The position numbers and the translations under genes were made by a program. Of a DNA stretch of 64,000 nucleotides, positions 32,751 through 44,162 are shown piece by piece. This DNA is from Alistipes sp. (GTDB lineage: Bacteria > Bacteroidota > Bacteroidia > Bacteroidales > Rikenellaceae). Within the stretch, counting starts at the first letter, position 1. Every line of letters begins with the position of its first letter. The stretch is taken from contig JAFXIS010000054.1 of assembly GCA_017532885.1 (NCBI GenBank), forward strand, positions 1-64,000. Direction: 5' to 3'. Below the pieces are notes generated by a model, which was not told where the DNA came from, ran no database searches, and saw only the letters and a program-made list of their open reading frames with translations.

Positions 32751-33389
32751 TTACTCACCCCAGTTACCTGCCTCGTTGTTACTACCTTCCATAGAACCGA
32801 ACATCAAGCCGGCATACTGACCGAAGTTGTTTACACGGTCGTCGATAAGGTTAATAACATTCTGTCTGTACTCCACAGTGTCGAGGTAAGCCTTATAAGG
32901 TGCGCGGCACTCGATAACGGGCAAAACCATAGTCGAACCAGTTGCAGCCTCACCAGCCTCCAAGTAGAACTCTACCTGATTGTTAGTGAAAGGAATGTAA
33001 CGCAAGTTCTGAACATCCTCAGCTGTAAACTTACGAGGGTTGAAGATGGTGTCGATAACATGGATGTAGTAAGTCTCCACATTCTTCTTCTTCAAACGCT
33101 TCAAGCGAGCCATTGCAACAGAATCATCCTCATCCACCAACTTACGCTCCATCTGCAAAGAGTCGTTAAGGATGAAGTAAATCAAAGTATCGAAGTTACC
33201 GGTAAACTTCTTGTACTTACTCTTGTAAGCACGCTCCGCTGTACGGATGTCCTTCAACTTCTCAATTACTACGGCATTACGCTCCTTAAGTTGCTTCTCG
33301 AAGCTCAATGGCTGAGAAATAAGTGCTGCAATCCACCATATAAGACCGATGATTGCCAAGCCCAGAATAATTTGTGCTGCTTTTTTCAT
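32751..33389 (-). CDS. Conserved-looking membrane-anchored protein of unknown function (212 aa)
   Basis: An N-terminal membrane helix (residues 4-26, AAQIILGLAIIGLIWWIAALI) is followed by a charged helix with IRTAERAYKSKYKKFTGNFDTLIYFI, a layout resembling type-IV-pilin-like or pseudopilin proteins, in which a long helix leads into a small globular domain. The rest is mixed alpha/beta. I cannot name a family. No prepilin peptidase motif is obvious (no Gly followed by Phe and Glu before the helix). It lies divergently from the RecD-like helicase. Confidence 0.8.
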   Translation of the reverse strand: MKKAAQIILGLAIIGLIWWIAALISQPLSFEKQLKERNAVVIEKLKDIRTAERAYKSKYKKFTGNFDTLIYFILNDSLQMERKLVDEDDSVAMARLKRLKKKNVETYYIHVIDTIFNPRKFTAEDVQNLRYIPFTNNQVEFYLEAGEAATGSTMVLPVIECRAPYKAYLDTVEYRQNVINLIDDRVNNFGQYAGLMFGSMEGSNNEAGNWGE

Positions 33390-33390
33390 T

Positions 33391-33421
33391 TTGTGTTATT
33401 AGTTATTTGTTATTAATTTTG
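33391..33421 (+). promoter_or_regulatory. Promoter of the RecD-like helicase gene
   Basis: TTGTG (33391-33395) and TAATTTTG (33414-33421) with an 18-base spacer fit the Bacteroidetes promoter. It lies 32 bases before the ATG at 33453. Confidence 0.55.
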
Positions 33422-33452
33422 TATCCAAACTTAAGTTAAAAACCGTACATAA

Positions 33453-34865
33453 ATGTTAAACACTTATATTGCACGCCAAATTTACGCAAAATTCTCGTTC
33501 GAAGCAACAGTTAGTCAGAAAAAAGTTGTAGAAAAGTTATCTAATTGGCTCTCTTCGGCGGATTCTTCCTCTATTTTTGTGCTGAATGGCTATGCCGGCA
33601 CCGGAAAAACCACTCTTGTGGCGGCTATGGTAGCTGTGCTGAAGGAGATGGGAACGCCTGCGGTATTGTTGGCTCCTACGGGGCGTGCAGCAAAAGTTTT
33701 ATCGCGCTATGCGGGGCAGGAGGCACACACCATACATAAACAGATTTATCGCGAGCGAACAAATGCGCAATACGAGTCGAAATTCTCGCTCGATATAAAT
33801 AAATGTAAAGATGCGGTATTTGTCGTTGATGAGGCGTCGATGCTCTCGGACCAGACTGGCGAGGGGCAGATTTTCGGTAGTGGCTCGTTGTTGGAGGATT
33901 TGATAAAGTATGTGCGTAGTGGTAGGAATTGCCGATTATTGCTGGTTGGCGATAATGCCCAGCTGCCTCCCGTCGGTGCGGATTATAGCCCTGCGTTGGA
34001 TGAGTCGGTGATGCAGTCGTATGGCGATGTGGAGTATGCATCGATGGATGATGTGGTGCGCCAGGGTGCCGATTCGGGTATTTTGTTCAATGCCACGATG
34101 CTGCGCTGTATGCTGGAAAACGGGTTGTATGAAGTGCCGCAGTTCGATATGCAATATCCTGATTTTAAGGCTATAAGTGGCGTGGATATCCTCGAAAGCC
34201 TGCAAGATGCTTATGACAAATATGGCAAGGATGAAGTAATTGTCGTTACGCGCTCCAACAAACGGGCAAATCGCTTTAATGAGGGCATCAGACGCTATAA
34301 TCTCTCGGCCGAGGAGGCTATCGAAAGTGGCGATATGTTGATGGTCGTGAAGAATAATTATCACTACACCGAGCGCATAAAGGATTGTCCGATGAGCTTC
34401 ATTGCCAATGGAGATGTGGCACATCTTAAGAAGATTCGACGCTTCGAGGAGTTTTACGGTTTCCATTTTGCTGATGCTGTGCTTTCGTTTCCCGATTATG
34501 ACGATATGGAGATAGGATGCAAGGTTTTACTTGATACCATAGCCTCGGAGTCGCCTTCGCTGACTCGCGAGGAGAGCCGACGATTGTTCGATGAGGTCGA
34601 AAAGGATTACTTGGATGTAAAGAGCAAGATTAAACGCTTCCGCGAAATTCGTGAAAATCCACATTTTAATGCCGTGCAGGTAAAATTTGCCTATGCGGTG
34701 ACTTGTCACAAGGCTCAGGGCGGCCAGTGGAGCGTAGTTTTTATTGATAGATGCCTATTCGGCGATGAGCCTATGAGTCGCGATATGTTGCGTTGGTTAT
34801 ATACAGCGATAACGCGTGCTACCGAGAAAGTCTATTTAGTTAATTTTGATGAACGATTTTTTTGA
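33453..34865 (+). CDS. RecD-like superfamily 1 DNA helicase
   Basis: A 470-residue ATPase. It contains Walker A NGYAGTGKTTLVAAM, then APTGRAAKVLS (motif Ia), VVDEASMLSD (motif II), LLVGDNAQLPPVG (motif III) and C-terminal TCHKAQGGQW and YTAITRATEKVYLV (motifs V and VI). This is the SF1B (RecD/Pif1/Dda-like) pattern, without the RecBCD-type N-terminal domains; the length fits the stand-alone Bacteroidetes protein. A 5'-3' unwinding role in repair is likely by family. The mutS promoter overlaps its stop codon. Confidence 0.88.
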   Translation: MLNTYIARQIYAKFSFEATVSQKKVVEKLSNWLSSADSSSIFVLNGYAGTGKTTLVAAMVAVLKEMGTPAVLLAPTGRAAKVLSRYAGQEAHTIHKQIYRERTNAQYESKFSLDINKCKDAVFVVDEASMLSDQTGEGQIFGSGSLLEDLIKYVRSGRNCRLLLVGDNAQLPPVGADYSPALDESVMQSYGDVEYASMDDVVRQGADSGILFNATMLRCMLENGLYEVPQFDMQYPDFKAISGVDILESLQDAYDKYGKDEVIVVTRSNKRANRFNEGIRRYNLSAEEAIESGDMLMVVKNNYHYTERIKDCPMSFIANGDVAHLKKIRRFEEFYGFHFADAVLSFPDYDDMEIGCKVLLDTIASESPSLTREESRRLFDEVEKDYLDVKSKIKRFREIRENPHFNAVQVKFAYAVTCHKAQGGQWSVVFIDRCLFGDEPMSRDMLRWLYTAITRATEKVYLVNFDERFF

Positions 34866-34892
34866 TAATCTTCGTTAAAAAGGCTATCTTTG
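34861..34892 (+). promoter_or_regulatory. Promoter of mutS
   Basis: TTTG (34861-34864, spanning the helicase stop codon) and TATCTTTG (34885-34892) lie about 20 bases apart. The -7 box lies upstream of ATG 34911 and overlaps the alternative TTG start at 34890, so mutS should begin at 34911. Confidence 0.65.
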
Positions 34893-34910
34893 TCTATTAA
34901 TTTTTTAACG

Positions 34911-37583
34911 ATGGCAGCAGAGAAGAAGAAAAAAGAGACTCCTTTGATGGAGCAATACAACAAGGTCAAGGCGCAGCACCCTGATGCGATATTACTATTT
35001 CGCATGGGTGACTTTTATGAAACATTTGGTACCGATGCCATCAAGACAAGCTCCATATTGGGTATAACTCTTACGCGCCGCGCAAATGGTTCTGCGTCGC
35101 ATGTGGAGTTAGCCGGTTTCCCGCATCATGCCATAGACTCATATCTGCCTAAATTAGTGAGGGCAGGGGAGCGTGTTGCCATCTGTGAGCAGTTGGAGGA
35201 CCCAAAAACTGTAAAGGGTAATCAGATTGTTAAGCGTGGCGTTATTGAGTTGGTTACTCCGGGAGTAGTTTTAGGCGATAATATCCTGCCTAATAAGGAA
35301 AACACTTTCCTTGCTGCAATATTCTTCTCTGATAAGGAGATTGGTGTGTCGTTCCTCGATGTTTCTACGGGTGAGTTCTTTATGGCCGAGGGTGATGAAC
35401 GATATATTGATAAACTTATGTCTAACTTTGCTCCTAAGGAGGTCTTGTATCAGCGAGGCTTTGAGGATCGTTTCGAGGCGGCATTCGGAAATCGCTATTA
35501 CACCTATCGTTTGGAGGAGTGGGTGTTCTCGGCGGAAATTAATTACGATAAACTTTGCAAACAATTCTCTACCAAGTCATTAAAAGGTTTTGGCGTGGAG
35601 AAAATGCGCTCCGGCATCGCTGCTGCGGGTGCAATACTCTATTATCTGGAATTTACCGAGCATCGTGATATCGCACACATTGCCTCGATTTCGCGTATCG
35701 ACAAAAATGAGTTCGTGTGGATTGATAAGTTTACGATGCGTAACCTCGAACTCTTCTCGTCGAACGGGCAACAGGAGAAATGCTCGTTTGCCGATATTAT
35801 CGACCGCACGCAGACTGCTATGGGTGGTCGTATGCTGAAGCGATGGATTGCCATGCCGCTTATTGATGTGGAGCGTATTCGTCGTCGTCAGGATATTGTG
35901 GAGTATCTTACGCAGAATGCCGATTTTGCTGCTTCTTTGCGTGAATATATCTCGCAAATTGGCGATTTGGAGCGCTTGTCGTCGCGTATTGCCGCAGGGC
36001 GTGTCCTGCCGCGCGAGTTGGTACAGTTGAAAAACTCACTCACGGCAACTGAAACGCTTAAGGCGCTTTTGGAGTCGTCGGATGATGAACGCATGCACGA
36101 ACTTGCAGCCGAGATAAATCCTTTGACGGAGGTGCGTGACCGCTTGGCAAAGGAGATATATCCCGACCCTGCGAACAACAATATCCTCAAGGGTGGAATT
36201 ATCGCCGATGGAGTGTCGGCCGAGCTTGACGATTTAAGGCGCGTAGCCCTGCATGGCAAAGATGTGTTGCAGATGATACAGCAACGCGAGAGCGAGGCTA
36301 CGGGCATCCCGTCGCTTAAAATTAGCTACAATAATGTCTTCGGTTATTATATCGAGGTGCGCAATACTCATAAAGATAAGGTTCCCGAGAGTTGGATTCG
36401 CAAGCAGACGCTTACGGCTGCCGAGCGATATATCACCGAGGAGTTGAAGGAGTATGAGGAGAAGATTTTGGGTGCCGAGGATAAGATTCTTGCCATCGAG
36501 CAACAAATCTATACCGCTCTTGTGCAATATATCGCCCGACATTTGAAACCTTTGTTGCAAGATGCCGCTGCATTGGCTCGCATCGACTGCCTGCAATCCT
36601 TTGCCTGCCTGGCATGTGAGCGCCGTTATGTTCGCCCCACATTGGATGAGGGCGATGTTATAGATATTCGAGATGGTCGCCATCCTGTAATCGAGAGCCT
36701 TTTGGCTGTGGGTGAGGAGTATATTCCCAACGATGTGTTGCTGAACGCCACCGACCAGCAGATTATGATGATTACGGGCCCCAATATGTCGGGTAAGTCG
36801 GCGCTGTTGCGTCAAACGGCGCTTATAATCCTCATGGCGCAAATGGGCTCATTCGTGCCGGCATCAAAGGCGCATATAGGCGTTGTGGATAAGATTTTCA
36901 CTCGCGTGGGAGCTTCGGATAATATCTCGCAGGGTGAGTCTACCTTTATGGTCGAGATGCTGGAGTCGGCAAGCATCCTTAACAACATTTCGAATCGCAG
37001 CCTTATTCTTTTGGACGAGATTGGCCGCGGAACGAGCACCTATGACGGAATCTCTATCGCGTGGGCTATGGTGGAGTATATTCACAACTTCCCCTCGGCG
37101 CGTGCTAAGACGCTCTTTGCGACGCATTACCACGAACTCAACGAGATGGAGCAACTGTTCCCGCGCATCAAGAATTACCATGTTTCGGTGCGTGAGGTCG
37201 ATAATACGATTGTCTTTCTGCGTAAATTGGCGCGTGGCGGTACCGAGCACTCATTTGGTATACATGTGGCACGCATGGCGGGTATGCCGCAGAGCATCGT
37301 CAAGCGTGCAAACGAGATTTTGGGTAACTTAGAAACGGTGTATGGTAACAACGACCTTTCGTCTGGTGTACCCACATCCCAGCGTAAGCGTCGTGGACAA
37401 CCTTCGTCGAAGCAGGTGGCCGATGTGGCGGGGCAGGGTAGTATTCAGCTCTCGATGTTCCAACTCGACGACCCTGTGCTTGTGCAGATACGCGACCAAA
37501 TCAAAGGTCTTGATATCAATTCGCTCACTCCGCTCGAGGCACTCAACAAACTCAACGAGATAAAGAAGATTGCGGGGATATAG
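34911..37583 (+). CDS. mutS: DNA mismatch repair protein MutS
   Basis: From ATG 34911 the protein has 890 residues (usual 850-880). The N-terminal mismatch-binding motif F-x-E is present in [12 protein letters not shown]. The core and clamp regions follow, then the ATPase with [13 protein letters not shown] (about residue 623), the [11 protein letters not shown] segment and the Walker [17 protein letters not shown]. It recognises mismatches and recruits MutL. The start is chosen because the promoter -7 box overlaps the upstream TTG. Followed by a strong bidirectional terminator. Confidence 0.97.
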   Translation: MAAEKKKKETPLMEQYNKVKAQHPDAILLFRMGDFYETFGTDAIKTSSILGITLTRRANGSASHVELAGFPHHAIDSYLPKLVRAGERVAICEQLEDPKTVKGNQIVKRGVIELVTPGVVLGDNILPNKENTFLAAIFFSDKEIGVSFLDVSTGEFFMAEGDERYIDKLMSNFAPKEVLYQRGFEDRFEAAFGNRYYTYRLEEWVFSAEINYDKLCKQFSTKSLKGFGVEKMRSGIAAAGAILYYLEFTEHRDIAHIASISRIDKNEFVWIDKFTMRNLELFSSNGQQEKCSFADIIDRTQTAMGGRMLKRWIAMPLIDVERIRRRQDIVEYLTQNADFAASLREYISQIGDLERLSSRIAAGRVLPRELVQLKNSLTATETLKALLESSDDERMHELAAEINPLTEVRDRLAKEIYPDPANNNILKGGIIADGVSAELDDLRRVALHGKDVLQMIQQRESEATGIPSLKISYNNVFGYYIEVRNTHKDKVPESWIRKQTLTAAERYITEELKEYEEKILGAEDKILAIEQQIYTALVQYIARHLKPLLQDAAALARIDCLQSFACLACERRYVRPTLDEGDVIDIRDGRHPVIESLLAVGEEYIPNDVLLNATDQQIMMITGPNMSGKSALLRQTALIILMAQMGSFVPASKAHIGVVDKIFTRVGASDNISQGESTFMVEMLESASILNNISNRSLILLDEIGRGTSTYDGISIAWAMVEYIHNFPSARAKTLFATHYHELNEMEQLFPRIKNYHVSVREVDNTIVFLRKLARGGTEHSFGIHVARMAGMPQSIVKRANEILGNLETVYGNNDLSSGVPTSQRKRRGQPSSKQVADVAGQGSIQLSMFQLDDPVLVQIRDQIKGLDINSLTPLEALNKLNEIKKIAGI

Positions 37584-37607
37584 CGAGTACGAGTATATTA
37601 CGACAGC

Positions 37608-37646
37608 AAAAAGACGGACTTTACGCGAGGTAAAGTCCGTCTTTTT
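37608..37646. terminator. Bidirectional terminator, mutS / udk
   Basis: AAAAAGACGGACTTTA (37608-37623) pairs perfectly with TAAAGTCCGTCTTTTT (37631-37646), with T runs on both strands, between convergent mutS and udk. Confidence 0.9.
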
Positions 37647-37672
37647 ATTGATTGAAAGAGTGTTGTCGGATT

Positions 37673-38293
37673 CTATTTGATTGCGATGAGCGAGCGGATA
37701 TTCTGAATGAGCATCCTTACTGCCACCGAATTGAAACCTCCCTCGGGGATAATCACATCGGCATACTTCTTCGAGGGTTCGACAAACTCCTCATGCATAG
37801 GCTTCACGGTGGTGATATATTGGTCGATGACCGACTCCATGCTGCGACCTCTATCCTTTACATCACGCAACACTCGACGCGCCAACCTTACATCGGCATC
37901 AGTATCGACAAAGACCTTGATATCCATCAAATCGCGCAACTCCTTATTCTCGAAAATCAGGATTCCGTCTACGATAATCACCTTAGATGGGGTAACGGTG
38001 ACGGTTTCGCTTGTGCGGTTATGCTCCACGAACGAGTACACGGGATGCTCCACAGGAAGGCAATTCTTCAACGCCTTGATATGCTCGACCATCATTTCGG
38101 TGTCGAATGCCTGGGGGTGGTCGTAGTTCAGGCGTGTGCGCTCCTCATAAGTCAGCTCCGAATGCTCCTTGTAATAGTAGTCGTGACACAATGTAGTGAC
38201 ATCATCGCCGGCAAAAGCCTCCTGAAGTTTGCTTACAAGTGTGCTCTTACCCGAGCCGCTGCCTCCTGCTACTCCAATTACGGTTACCTTCAT
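37673..38293 (-). CDS. udk: Uridine kinase
   Basis: A 206-residue P-loop kinase phosphorylating uridine and cytidine in pyrimidine salvage. The Walker A GVAGGSGSGKSTLVSKL is at the N-terminus, and the family motifs CHDYYYKEH, NYDHPQAFD and VIIVDGILIFENKELRD are all in place. The length is typical. A single gene, 73 bases downstream of gyrB, with a gyrB terminator between them. Confidence 0.94.
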   Translation of the reverse strand: MKVTVIGVAGGSGSGKSTLVSKLQEAFAGDDVTTLCHDYYYKEHSELTYEERTRLNYDHPQAFDTEMMVEHIKALKNCLPVEHPVYSFVEHNRTSETVTVTPSKVIIVDGILIFENKELRDLMDIKVFVDTDADVRLARRVLRDVKDRGRSMESVIDQYITTVKPMHEEFVEPSKKYADVIIPEGGFNSVAVRMLIQNIRSLIAIK

Positions 38294-38320
38294 AGATTAT
38301 CAGTTTTTCGTTAGTATAAT

Positions 38321-38353
38321 AAAAAGGCTGTCCCTCGAGAGCGGGAACAGCCT
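38321..38353 (-). terminator. Terminator of gyrB
   Basis: On the minus strand GGCTGTTCCC pairs with GGGACAGCC and is followed by TTTTTATT. Confidence 0.8.
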
Positions 38354-38366
38354 ATGATTACATATA

Positions 38367-40352
<1,986 letters not shown>

Positions 40353-40398
40353 TCAACTCTGTATCCCGCCTATCTTTCGGGCGAAGGTTTTAATCATG

Positions 40399-40406
40399 CA
40401 AAAATA
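40399..40406 (-). promoter_or_regulatory. -7 box of gyrB
   Basis: TATTTTTG on the minus strand matches TAnnTTTG, 71 bases before the gyrB start. A candidate TTGAT lies further upstream. Confidence 0.55.
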
Positions 40407-40461
40407 GTAATTTTTATTGATTTGTGCAATATCAAATCTATGATTTGTTGTGATAAATCGA

Positions 40462-41193
40462 CTATTTTTCCGCAAAACTTTTTTCAATGTCAATATCCTT
40501 GATTTTACCCTTCGAAAAGAGCAGTGTTCGCGAGGGATATTGCTCGATAAGAGCCGTATTGTGCGTAGACATAATAATAGCACAACCTTGTGATGCAATC
40601 TTTAGAAATAGTCGCATGATTCCATCCGCCGTAATGGGGTCCAAATTACCCGTAGGCTCGTCAGCCAAGAGGAGTCGCGGAGAATTGACCAAAGCTCGCG
40701 CAATTGTTAGGCGCTGCTGCTCTCCACCCGATAGTTCAAACGGCATTTTGTAGGCCTTATGGTCAAGCCCCACGAGTGTTAAAACCTCGTCGATGCGATG
40801 ACGCATATCTACATCCTTGCGCCACCCCGTAGCACGCATCACATCGTATAGATTGTAAAATACATTTCTATCGCTAAGTAGTTGATAATCTTGAAATACA
40901 ATACCCATACGACGGCGCAGATAGGGGATGTCCTTGCGGCGAATTTTTCTCAAATCCATGCCTGCGACATAGCCTTCGCCCTCAAGCAGAGGCACCTCGG
41001 CATAGAGCGTCTTGAGAAGTGTACTTTTACCACTTCCCACTCTGCCGATAAAGTATACCATTTCGCCCTCGCGTACCGTCAGATTTACATCCGAAAGCAC
41101 CAATTCATCATCTGCTTTAATTTTGCGAGATTGCCCATCGGTATGATATATTGCAACATCGCGAAGCTCTATAACCTTGTGTTTTTTCTCCAT
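40462..41193 (-). CDS. ftsE: FtsE-type ABC ATPase
   Basis: A 243-residue ABC ATPase with Walker A IGRVGSGKSTLLKTLY, Q-loop VFQDYQLLSDRNVFYNL, signature LSGGEQQRLTIARAL and Walker B LLLADEPTGNLDP. The Q-loop context RRMGIVFQDYQLL and PTGNLDP fit the FtsE/LolD group; FtsE, with FtsX, transmits ATP hydrolysis to periplasmic peptidoglycan hydrolases during division. No ftsX is adjacent, so LolD or a MacB-type ATPase cannot be fully excluded. It has its own promoter and is monocistronic. Confidence 0.85.
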   Translation of the reverse strand: MEKKHKVIELRDVAIYHTDGQSRKIKADDELVLSDVNLTVREGEMVYFIGRVGSGKSTLLKTLYAEVPLLEGEGYVAGMDLRKIRRKDIPYLRRRMGIVFQDYQLLSDRNVFYNLYDVMRATGWRKDVDMRHRIDEVLTLVGLDHKAYKMPFELSGGEQQRLTIARALVNSPRLLLADEPTGNLDPITADGIMRLFLKIASQGCAIIMSTHNTALIEQYPSRTLLFSKGKIKDIDIEKSFAEK

Positions 41194-41217
41194 ATTAAGC
41201 CTTTGGCATTAATCATA

Positions 41218-41225
41218 CAAATATA
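41218..41225 (-). promoter_or_regulatory. -7 box of ftsE
   Basis: TATATTTG on the minus strand matches TAnnTTTG, 25 bases before the start codon. Confidence 0.6.
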
Positions 41226-41282
41226 CACAAATTATTCTAACAAATTGCCTAAAATGGGGCAAAACGCTCTTTTTATTACAAA

Positions 41283-41316
41283 AAAATGTCGGCTCACATA
41301 GCGAACCGACATTTTG
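41283..41316 (-). terminator. Terminator of the rhamnose operon
   Basis: On the minus strand AAAATGTCGGTTCGC pairs with GAGCCGACATTTT and continues into a T run. It lies 27 bases after the stop of the araC-type gene. Confidence 0.85.
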
Positions 41317-41342
41317 ATATTAGACCGATTACTCCGCAAGTA

Positions 41343-42242
41343 TTATCTCTTGTCCGGAGTAGAGAGTTTGCGATAGATATTAGGCGTAGAGCCTGTACCT
41401 CGCTTAAAGGTGGTATAGAAGTGCTCCGTAGACTTAAAACCAAGAGCAAAGGCTATCTCCTTTATAGAATCCTGCGTGTTAGCCAACAGATACTGCGCAT
41501 GACGCAGCTTTACCAAGGTGAAGTACTTTGCAGGAGGATGCCCCGTATAATCGCGGAAAATCTTGCGGAACCACGAATAGCTGATGTTTAATTGCTCGGC
41601 CAACTCTTCCAAATCAATATTTTGCAGCACATGCTCCTGCATAATAGCCTTTGCCTGCTCAATGATTTGGTCAAGGCGGTCTGCCGCAACAGACTCATTG
41701 CGTGCCGTGAAATTCACAATGCCTAACATGTGCATTACAATGCCGCACAATAGTTGCTGCGCAGCAGGACGATCCGTAGCCGCTACATCTATGGCGTGTT
41801 GGTACAAATCGACAAGTTCGCGATTCAATCCGATATTGAATACCGTTTCGTTCTTTGCAAACATCATGTCAATGGACTTCTCAGCCATCTTACCACTAAA
41901 TCCTATGAAATATTCGTTCCAACCTATATCTTTTATAGGTTTATAGGTGTGCCACTCACCCGGACGCAATAAAATTAACGACCCTTTCGACACTTCATAA
42001 TCACCAGATGCGTTAGAGAATACGCCTCGTCCTCCAACAATGTAGAGTAGTTGATATTCGCGCAACACTCTACCTCGTTCAGGATTAAACATATACCCTA
42101 CGGGGTGGTCCTTCGCAGGATACTCCTCGTCGGGGGCTACTATCTGCATGCCAACTGTACTGATGGTGCATCCATACATCTCATCAGCCTTGTTGGGTAT
42201 CAAATAGTGAAAACGCGCATCTGGAAGTTGCATTCCATTCAT
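41343..42242 (-). CDS. AraC-family regulator of the rhamnose operon
   Basis: The 299-residue protein has an N-terminal cupin-like sensor domain (GSLILLRPGEWHTYKPI near residue 90) and a C-terminal double helix-turn-helix (about 195-295) with YSWFRKIFRDYTGHPPAKYF and IKEIAFALGFKSTEHFYTTFKR. It is the last gene of the rhamnose cluster, 57 bases after the aldolase. A role as rhamnose-responsive activator, like RhaR in other Bacteroidetes, is inferred from position. Because it is within or after the operon it would amplify its own synthesis. Confidence 0.87.
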   Translation of the reverse strand: MNGMQLPDARFHYLIPNKADEMYGCTISTVGMQIVAPDEEYPAKDHPVGYMFNPERGRVLREYQLLYIVGGRGVFSNASGDYEVSKGSLILLRPGEWHTYKPIKDIGWNEYFIGFSGKMAEKSIDMMFAKNETVFNIGLNRELVDLYQHAIDVAATDRPAAQQLLCGIVMHMLGIVNFTARNESVAADRLDQIIEQAKAIMQEHVLQNIDLEELAEQLNISYSWFRKIFRDYTGHPPAKYFTLVKLRHAQYLLANTQDSIKEIAFALGFKSTEHFYTTFKRGTGSTPNIYRKLSTPDKR

Positions 42243-42299
42243 TATTCCATCTCTATAATGATGTGTGCCCGCATATTCAAGGCTTCATCTGGTTAAAAA

Positions 42300-43109
42300 C
42301 TATTTTGGCAAATTAAATGCCACGGTCATCTCTTGCATCTGCTCCTGTGACATGCCATCGGGCTCATAACCCATACATTTTGCATTGATATATATCTGCG
42401 CAGACTTGTTCAACACATCTACCTGGTCGAATGCCTCCATAATATCGCATCCTACGGCGCATACACCATGCTTCTCCCATAATGTTACATCGTAGTCGTC
42501 AAGCTGTGCCAATGTAGCCTCAGCCAATCGCTGCGAGCCCGGAAGTTCGTATCTCACGATACCCAATCCGCGGGGACAGAATGCCTTTGTTTCGGGAATC
42601 ATACTCCACAACAGGTTGGTGAGTACATCCTTCTCTAAGAACTTGTCGGTGTGCGACATTGCAACCAACTCGATAGGGTGGGTGTGAAGTGCAGCCTTAT
42701 AATTAACGCCCTTACCAAGCAGGTAATTGTGCATTGCGAGGTGAGAGGGCAACTCCGAGGTGGGCTTTACGGGATTGTCGGCGATAATTTCGTAATGTGC
42801 GCAATCCTCCGTAATGCGAATCAATGAGCCGTTCTCCATAGGGCGACGAGCCAAATCGCGCATACGCTTGTTTGTACCCTTACAGAAGAAGTAACAACCC
42901 TTCAAATGGGGCAGGGTAGCACCCATTGCCACTCTTTCGGCAATAGCGGGCATCTGGCGAATCTCGTCGTCGATATGCTCCGTAACATTCACCGTAATAT
43001 TACCGCCATTACGCTCGGCCCAGCCTTTTTGCCACAAGTAACCGGCAACTTCGGCAACTTGCTCAACTTCATAAGCCAACGCGGGACGGCCTTCAAGTAC
43101 AGATTTCAT
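42300..43109 (-). CDS. rhaD: L-rhamnulose-1-phosphate aldolase
   Basis: A 269-residue class II (zinc) aldolase, close to the E. coli 274. It splits rhamnulose-1-phosphate to dihydroxyacetone phosphate and L-lactaldehyde. Motifs: WAERNGGNITVNV, TSELPSHLAMHNYL with the catalytic Glu region, and zinc ligands AALHTHPIELVAMSH and a later His in LWEKHGVCAVG. It is the fifth gene of the operon, 6 bases after the permease. Confidence 0.95.
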   Translation of the reverse strand: MKSVLEGRPALAYEVEQVAEVAGYLWQKGWAERNGGNITVNVTEHIDDEIRQMPAIAERVAMGATLPHLKGCYFFCKGTNKRMRDLARRPMENGSLIRITEDCAHYEIIADNPVKPTSELPSHLAMHNYLLGKGVNYKAALHTHPIELVAMSHTDKFLEKDVLTNLLWSMIPETKAFCPRGLGIVRYELPGSQRLAEATLAQLDDYDVTLWEKHGVCAVGCDIMEAFDQVDVLNKSAQIYINAKCMGYEPDGMSQEQMQEMTVAFNLPK

Positions 43110-43115
43110 CTCTTG

Positions 43116-44153
43116 CTATTTTAATAATTCGGGTAGGAATGAACTCAAAACCAATACGCAAATACCTAAAATAAGCACTGCAATGGTCTTTTTAGAACAG
43201 CCCTTCCACTCCTTTAATATAATGCCCCAAACATTCGCAAAAGTGACATTTAGAGCCATCAAAATACAGAATGACAAAGTCATCAGCGTGGGCGACTCGG
43301 TGAGGAAACCCTTTCCGAGGCTTAGCCCGAAGAATTGGCTATACCATAACGCACCTGCCAACGCGCAGAAAAATGCGTTATTGAGCCACAAGCTGCCTTT
43401 GGCGTAATCGCCGAAGCTCTTGTTCTTTGCATTCTGGTAAAGGCAATAGATGGCGTTTGTGAGGAATCCGCCCAAAGTTACAAGCAGGGTAGCGGGCAAA
43501 GTCTTGTACATATCGGGAGTGAGAACTCCGAAATTGATATCCTTGCCAAATTCCAAGCCGACATTAAAACAGCCGCTCATAACACCTGCAAGCAGAGCAA
43601 TTGCGATACCCTTCGGGAAGTTGAAATCCTTAACGGCAGCCTTCTTCTCCTCCTCGGGAAGTGAGTTTGCCTTCATCATGCCGGCAATACCAATGATAGC
43701 GATACCTGCCAAAGTTACAACTACACCCGAAATTACGGCAAATGTCAGCGATGCCAAAGCATTCATCTCGGGGAAGAAAGCATTAAGCAACACAGGGCCG
43801 AGAATAGTACCACCTGCGGCACAAGTACCGAGTGCGATACTCTGACCGAGGGCAACGCCCAAATAGCGCATCGAAAGTCCGAAGGTTAAGTCTCCAACAC
43901 CCCACAATACGCCAAAGAGCATAGTCATCCAGATATTGAAACTGTTTTCGGGAGTAAATAACTCCATAAGGCTGTGACCTGCGGGAACGGCAAGCAATGC
44001 GCCCAAAATGGGGAATACAAGCCATGCAAACACGCCCTGAATAAGCCAATATGACTCCCAGCTCCAACTCTTTATCTTGTTGATAGGCACATAACTACTC
44101 GATTGGCAGAATGCACCTACGGCTATAATCAAAAGACCTATTAAAATCTCCAT
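43116..44153 (-). CDS. rhaT: L-rhamnose/proton symporter
   Basis: A 345-residue membrane protein with about ten hydrophobic helices, the same length as E. coli RhaT (344). It has the N-terminal GAFCQSSSYVPINKIKSWSWE, WGVGDLTFGLSMRYLGVALG and LGGFLTNAIYCLY typical of RhaT. It imports L-rhamnose across the inner membrane with protons. Position between the reductase and aldolase genes confirms its role. Confidence 0.94.
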   Translation of the reverse strand: MEILIGLLIIAVGAFCQSSSYVPINKIKSWSWESYWLIQGVFAWLVFPILGALLAVPAGHSLMELFTPENSFNIWMTMLFGVLWGVGDLTFGLSMRYLGVALGQSIALGTCAAGGTILGPVLLNAFFPEMNALASLTFAVISGVVVTLAGIAIIGIAGMMKANSLPEEEKKAAVKDFNFPKGIAIALLAGVMSGCFNVGLEFGKDINFGVLTPDMYKTLPATLLVTLGGFLTNAIYCLYQNAKNKSFGDYAKGSLWLNNAFFCALAGALWYSQFFGLSLGKGFLTESPTLMTLSFCILMALNVTFANVWGIILKEWKGCSKKTIAVLILGICVLVLSSFLPELLK

Positions 44154-44162
44154 AGCTTAAAA

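Noticed and set aside
32751..33389. Pseudopilin assignment for the 212-residue membrane protein
   Set aside because: The long N-terminal helix resembles pilins, but there is no prepilin peptidase site and no secretion or type IV pilus gene nearby, so I left it unassigned.
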